From NCBI RefSeq assembly GCF_001676705.1, contig NZ_CP016170.1, forward strand, positions 2,232,001 through 2,296,000: a DNA stretch of 64,000 nucleotides, in the 5' to 3' direction. Source of the DNA: Bordetella bronchialis (GTDB taxonomy: Bacteria; Pseudomonadota; Gammaproteobacteria; Burkholderiales; Burkholderiaceae_B). Every line of letters starts with the position of its first letter. Positions within the stretch are counted from its first letter, which is position 1. The notes under the pieces were generated by a model, which made no database searches, was not told where the DNA came from, and saw only the letters and a program-made list of their open reading frames with translations. This document shows, one piece after another, positions 60,355-64,000 of the stretch. A program made the translations under genes and the position numbers.

Positions 60355-60540
60355 ATGTATATCCCGACGATCCATGGAAATCGCCTCGGCAGACCGGATC
60401 GGCGTCTACCTTGGCCGTGGGCGGCGCGGCACCCGGTTGCCGAGTGGGAATCGGAGCGCAACCGCCGCATCGCTGCTATTCACCGCAAGGGGAACAGGTT
60501 TGTCCTCGATGCGGCAGCGCGTGATGATTTCTGCCGATGA
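60355..60540 (+). pseudogene. Fragment resembling the C-terminus of endonuclease I (EndA)
   Basis: A short frame contains HPVAEWESERNRRIAAIHRK and GNRFV, which match the EndA/NucM C-terminal pattern (PV-EWE-ER-RRI--IQGN-NPFV). Nothing recognisable as the catalytic part lies upstream, so I read it as a decayed remnant. It overlaps several meaningless frames. Confidence 0.4.
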
Positions 60541-60896
60541 TCGATTCCATATGGATGGGGGCAGGCCATTCACGGGGGCGCTTTCTTGTCCCGTCCGTTC
60601 GACTGCAGCAGGCGGACCGCCTGTCGTGTCCTTTTCTTCGCACACTTCACCGCATCTTTGCTTGGATCCTGACATGGTGCCCTCTTTATTCCTGAGCCTG
60701 ACTAAAGGATCGGGTAAGTGGCAATCGCACACGCGGCATTGCTTGCAATAGAAGGGAAAGCGTTCCAATACTTTTCTGATGGCCGCTCCGATGCGCCGAT
60801 GGGGCTTACCACGGATATGACCCTGATGGCATCCGCGCCGAAACATGATTCCGGCGCCAAGGGATCACGCGACGAGGATTGCCGGTTTTCTTTCCC
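60541..60896. other. Spacer without a recognisable gene
   Basis: About 350 bp between the endonuclease fragment and the cupin gene. An antisense frame of 89 codons (60406-60675) has a GAGGG site but resembles nothing. The composition suggests decayed coding sequence. Confidence 0.35.
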
Positions 60897-61340
60897 TCAC
60901 CTGGGCGCCGCCGGCACTAGTCCGTATCGGGACATCACTTCCATCAGCTTCGCCCGATCCGGCGGGCCGCCGGCACTCACGACGTCGCGGACATCGCGGA
61001 AGTATTGGGGGCCGATGTCGGGTGTCAATATGATCAATGCTCGCGCTGTTTCGGCGTGCGGGTTGCTGAACTGGTGCACCGACCCGGGCGGCGTATGCAT
61101 CCATTCGCCTGGTTTGAGATCGCGCTCGACACCATCTACCGAGTATCGGAGCACGCCCTCCAGCACATACGCGCATTCTTCGTTATGCGTGTGGCTGTGG
61201 GCTGGCGGCACTTTTGAGCCTGGCGCGACGGTCAGCTCGAAAACGCCGAGGCCGCCGGTGGCGGTGCCGTCGATCAGGTATCGGATGGCCAATTGACCGA
61301 TGTGGATCGCGTCATCGGTGGGCATGTTGGTATCAGTCAT
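60897..61340 (-). CDS. Cupin-domain protein
   Basis: A 147-residue single-cupin protein. The metal-binding motifs are PPAHSHTHNEECAYVLEGVL and PPGSVHQFSN, with three His and a Glu as likely ligands. It may be a small dioxygenase, isomerase or sensor domain. It lies 206 bp downstream of the FAD oxidoreductase on the same strand. Confidence 0.85.
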   Translation of the reverse strand: MTDTNMPTDDAIHIGQLAIRYLIDGTATGGLGVFELTVAPGSKVPPAHSHTHNEECAYVLEGVLRYSVDGVERDLKPGEWMHTPPGSVHQFSNPHAETARALIILTPDIGPQYFRDVRDVVSAGGPPDRAKLMEVMSRYGLVPAAPR

Positions 61341-61546
61341 GGTGAATCCCCCGCACTCGCCTGCACAGAGTAGTGGCCGTCACGCTTGAGACGAGCGGCC
61401 GAAATCCCTTCCGCGAGCATATGCCAAGCGTCATGGGAATGCATAGCGCCACGACGGTCGGCGCCCCGAATCTTGCGAATTCTCCCCCTGGCATCGTCAG
61501 AGCGGCGGCATTACAAGGCCGCCCGGTCCGGATAGCCCCGCGCTGA

Positions 61547-62791
61547 TCAGCAAAAGCGGGTCGGCGAAAATCCGCCTATATCGATAGACGGCGCTTCGCC
61601 CCGGATAATCTCGGCAATCGTCTTCCCCATGACCGGCCCGGCGGTCATGCCGAAATGCGAGTTCCCGAACGCAAAATACGCATTGCCGTATCCCGGCGCC
61701 CGCCCCAGCACCGGCAAGCCATCCGGCAAAGTAGGGCGGTCGCCAGCCCATCGGGTGACACTCGCCATGCTCAACGTCGGAAACATCCGGCGCGCCTGTT
61801 TCTCAAGCAGCGCCGTACGCTTCCAGTTGGGCGGTGCATCGAAGCCGGCGTATTCGACGGTGCCGGCCAATCGCAGGCCCATATTCATCGGCGCGACGGC
61901 GAATTTGGCATCGACGTTCGTCACCGGGATGCGCGGCATGCTCTCCGGCTCTGAAATAGTGATGTGGTAGCCGCGCTCGGGCTCGATCGGCACCGGCGCG
62001 TCCAACATGCGCGCCAGCTGGCCGGACGTCGCGCCGGCGGCGACCAGGACGCGCTCCACCGGGCGAGGCTGCCCGTCGACCATTACGGCCCTGACCCGCC
62101 CGGCGTCTCGCTCGAATCCTGTGACCATGCCACGCACGATAACCGCGCCGTGGCGCTGGGCCTCCTCGGCCAGCAGCCGTACAAGCTGGTGCGGATTACG
62201 GACGCGGCCGTTGTCGGGCAGGAGCATGCCGCTGGCGAAGATAGGCGCCAGCGTCGGCTCCACCTGGCGAATCTCGTCCTTGCTTAGCACGACCGTCTTG
62301 ACGCCTGCCGCCTCGCGCATGAACTGGGTCAGCAAAGATCCCTGAGCGCCGTGTGGCCGTTCCGAGACGTACAGCTGGCCACAGCGTTCGATCAGCCCTT
62401 CGGCCGGCGTGCCGCGCGTCAATGCGTCGTAGGCTTCGAAGGTTCCTGCATGCAGCACCCGCATGGCGCGCGAGGTTTTCAGTGCTTCTTCCGTGCTGCT
62501 GTGGCGCGCCAGCTTTATCAGCCAGGGCGCCACTTTGGGAAAGTAGCCGGCCCGCACGACGAGCGGGCCTTCCGGATCCAGCAGCCAGCCCGGCGCCTGC
62601 CGGATAACGCCCGGGATGGTGTAGGGCACGACGGCCCCCGGGCTGATGTTGCCGGCGTTGCCGAAGCTCGCTCCCTCTCCGACCGCGCCGCGGTCGATCA
62701 GGGTTACGGAGAATCCTGACCGCTGCAACCACAGCGCGGATGCGACGCCGACGATGCCCGCGCCAATGATGGTGATCTGACCGGAGGTCAT
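61547..62791 (-). CDS. FAD-dependent D-amino-acid dehydrogenase-like oxidoreductase
   Basis: A 414-residue DAO-family flavoenzyme. The FAD motif is ITIIGAGIVGVASALWLQRSG; EGASFGNAGNISPGAVVPY is typical of DadA; the C-terminal block is GNAYFAFGNSHFGMTAGPVM. It lies 7 bp after the Bug gene, so the receptor probably supplies its amino-acid-like substrate. It is only distantly similar to the DadA-like enzyme at 10513. Confidence 0.88.
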   Translation of the reverse strand: MTSGQITIIGAGIVGVASALWLQRSGFSVTLIDRGAVGEGASFGNAGNISPGAVVPYTIPGVIRQAPGWLLDPEGPLVVRAGYFPKVAPWLIKLARHSSTEEALKTSRAMRVLHAGTFEAYDALTRGTPAEGLIERCGQLYVSERPHGAQGSLLTQFMREAAGVKTVVLSKDEIRQVEPTLAPIFASGMLLPDNGRVRNPHQLVRLLAEEAQRHGAVIVRGMVTGFERDAGRVRAVMVDGQPRPVERVLVAAGATSGQLARMLDAPVPIEPERGYHITISEPESMPRIPVTNVDAKFAVAPMNMGLRLAGTVEYAGFDAPPNWKRTALLEKQARRMFPTLSMASVTRWAGDRPTLPDGLPVLGRAPGYGNAYFAFGNSHFGMTAGPVMGKTIAEIIRGEAPSIDIGGFSPTRFC

Positions 62792-62798
62792 GCGTTGC

Positions 62799-63764
62799 TC
62801 ACTTTGCCTCGATGTGACGTTCGCGGATAAGCGTGGAGAACTTCTGTTCCTCGCGCTTGATGTACGCCGTGACCTCGCTGGGCGACTTGGTGCCGTCGGG
62901 CTCCATCCCCATCTGGATCATCTGGTCGCGTATGGCGGGGGTCGCCAGGACCTCGCGCAGCGCGCCATTCAGCTTGGTCACGATGGCCGCGGGCGTGCCG
63001 GCGGGCGCCAGGATGGCTTCCCAGGTCACCACGTCGAAACCGGTCACGCCGGCCTCGGCGATGGTGGGGACATCCGGCATGCCGGTGGCCCGCTTGCTGC
63101 CCGATACGGCCAGCGCGCGAACCTTGCCGCCCTTGACCAGGCTGGCGGCCGAGCCGATGCCCGGCATCATCATCGTGACCTGGCCGCCCATGACATCGGC
63201 CAGGGCCGGGGCGCTGCCTTTGTACGGCACGTGGACCATCTCGGTGCCGGTCATGGCAAGCAGCTGCTCCGAGGCCAGATGTGCCGCGCTGCCCAGGCCG
63301 AAGCTGGCGTAGCTGAGTTTGCCCGGCTGCTTCTTGGCAAGGTCGATGAGTTCGCCGACGGATTTGGCGGGCACGTCCAGGTTGGAGACCAGCAGCAAGG
63401 GGATGGTGTCGACCAGGGCGACGGGCGCGAAGTCCCGGTCGGAGTCGTAGCTGAGCTTCTGCAAGGACGGATTGATGGCAAAGGACGCGGAGGTAAACAG
63501 CAGGGTGTAGCCGTCCGCCGGCTGGCTGGCGACGTATTGGGTGGCGATGATGGTGTTGGCGCCGGGCCGGTTCTCCACCACGATGGGCTGGCCCAGCCTG
63601 GTGCCCAGGGCCGTCGCGAGCAGGCGCGCGGTGGTGTCGGAGCCCCCACCTGGGGAAAACCCGACGACAAGCTTTATCGGCCGGTCGGGATAGGACTGCG
63701 CTTGCGCGCTAGCGCTGCCGACCAGTGCGCACATGCCTAAGGCCGCGATTGCGGTTTTGATCAT
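62799..63764 (-). CDS. Bug/TctC-family periplasmic solute-binding protein
   Basis: A 321-residue receptor. The signal peptide ends GSASAQA and the mature protein begins QSYPDRPIKLVVGFSPGGGSDT. Later blocks are YASFGLGSAAHLASEQLL and HVPYKGSAPALADVMGGQVT. The start at 63764 follows AAGGGGA. It heads an operon with the FAD oxidoreductase and is divergent from a LysR gene. Confidence 0.92.
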   Translation of the reverse strand: MIKTAIAALGMCALVGSASAQAQSYPDRPIKLVVGFSPGGGSDTTARLLATALGTRLGQPIVVENRPGANTIIATQYVASQPADGYTLLFTSASFAINPSLQKLSYDSDRDFAPVALVDTIPLLLVSNLDVPAKSVGELIDLAKKQPGKLSYASFGLGSAAHLASEQLLAMTGTEMVHVPYKGSAPALADVMGGQVTMMMPGIGSAASLVKGGKVRALAVSGSKRATGMPDVPTIAEAGVTGFDVVTWEAILAPAGTPAAIVTKLNGALREVLATPAIRDQMIQMGMEPDGTKSPSEVTAYIKREEQKFSTLIRERHIEAK

Positions 63765-63883
63765 TGAATTCCCCTTGTGCGTGGATTTTCCCGGCGCCGG
63801 ATGGCGTCCTCCAGCGATCATGAGCGCAGCGCGGGGATCGGACAATTCGAATTTGCCATCCTGCTTATGTTCAAATGCTATAT

Positions 63884-64000
63884 ATGCGAGCCACACTGAA
63901 CTTAAGGCAGGTCGAGGCGTTCTACTCGGTCATGCAGACGGGAACGGTCGTCGCGGCGGCACGTTTGATGAACGTGACCCAGCCTGTGGTGAGCCGGGCG
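63884..64000 (+). CDS. LysR-family regulator, 5' end only
   Basis: The first 39 codons, cut by the window edge, read LNLRQVEAFYSVMQTGTVVA, AARLMNVTQPVVSRA, the LTTR helix-turn-helix. It is divergent from the Bug-oxidoreductase-cupin genes with 119 bp between, and probably regulates them. Confidence 0.85.
   Translation, partial: MRATLNLRQVEAFYSVMQTGTVVAAARLMNVTQPVVSRA

Noticed and set aside
60406..60675. An 89-residue minus-strand ORF with a GAGGG site
   Set aside because: No family resemblance, and the opposite strand holds the endonuclease-like fragment; probably chance.

Overview
The window is chromosomal DNA from a GC-rich betaproteobacterium, most likely Bordetella or a close Alcaligenaceae relative. 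The main hints are six Bug-type (TctC-like) solute-binding proteins without cognate TctAB permeases, a nicotinate-type catabolic cluster, an ImuA-ImuB-DnaE2 mutasome and many LysR/GntR/IclR regulators. No rRNA, tRNA or CRISPR array was seen.

Layout. 1-9.3 kb: most of an aryl-polyene (APE) operon on the minus strand, read from apeC to a truncated apeM at the left edge. Most junctions are ATGA stop-start overlaps. A phosphopantetheinyl transferase is divergent from it. 9.3-14 kb: a LysR regulator, an FAD amine oxidoreductase whose stop codon lies in a 32-bp tandem repeat, a small Gln-rich ORF and a TTC38-like TPR protein. 14.1-19.7 kb: SOS mutagenesis operon imuA-imuB-dnaE2 with a near-consensus LexA box. 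20-27.2 kb: an exported TPR protein, a YqjI/YqjH-like metal-responsive repressor and ferric reductase, and a TonB-dependent siderophore receptor. 27.2-33.4 kb: Bug protein, SDR, LysR, thioredoxin, K+ channel-like protein, BrnA antitoxin with a probable brnT remnant, and an MFS exporter. 33.5-36.9 kb: a sulfatase-GntR-Bug operon behind a promoter overlapped by a dyad.

37-44.7 kb: an A/T-richer island that I consider the most important part of the window. It encodes a 53-residue RiPP precursor ending in TWSKSF. The last five residues, WSKSF, equal residues 3-7 of darobactin A. Next come a radical SAM/SPASM maturase, an exported two-lobed aspartyl protease, an HlyD-type adaptor and a C39-peptidase ABC exporter. 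The exporter is cut inside its ATPase domain by an intact IS256-family element with an 8-bp target duplication. Removing the element and one duplication restores the reading frame exactly.

44.7-55.2 kb: a pyridine-carboxylate (nicotinate-type) degradation cluster. It has a three-subunit molybdenum hydroxylase, a CoxG-like protein, an FAD monooxygenase, maleamate amidase, 2,5-dihydroxypyridine dioxygenase (NicX), N-formylmaleamate deformylase (NicD), a Bug protein and an IclR regulator. No maleate isomerase is visible. 55.3-59.1 kb: a lower-GC patch with two small proteins and an 860-residue AAA_13/RloC-like ATPase with a zinc-hook-like CxxC, a possible anticodon-nuclease defence protein. 59.2-64 kb: two more Bug proteins, an endonuclease-I-like fragment, a cupin, a second FAD oxidoreductase and the start of a LysR gene.
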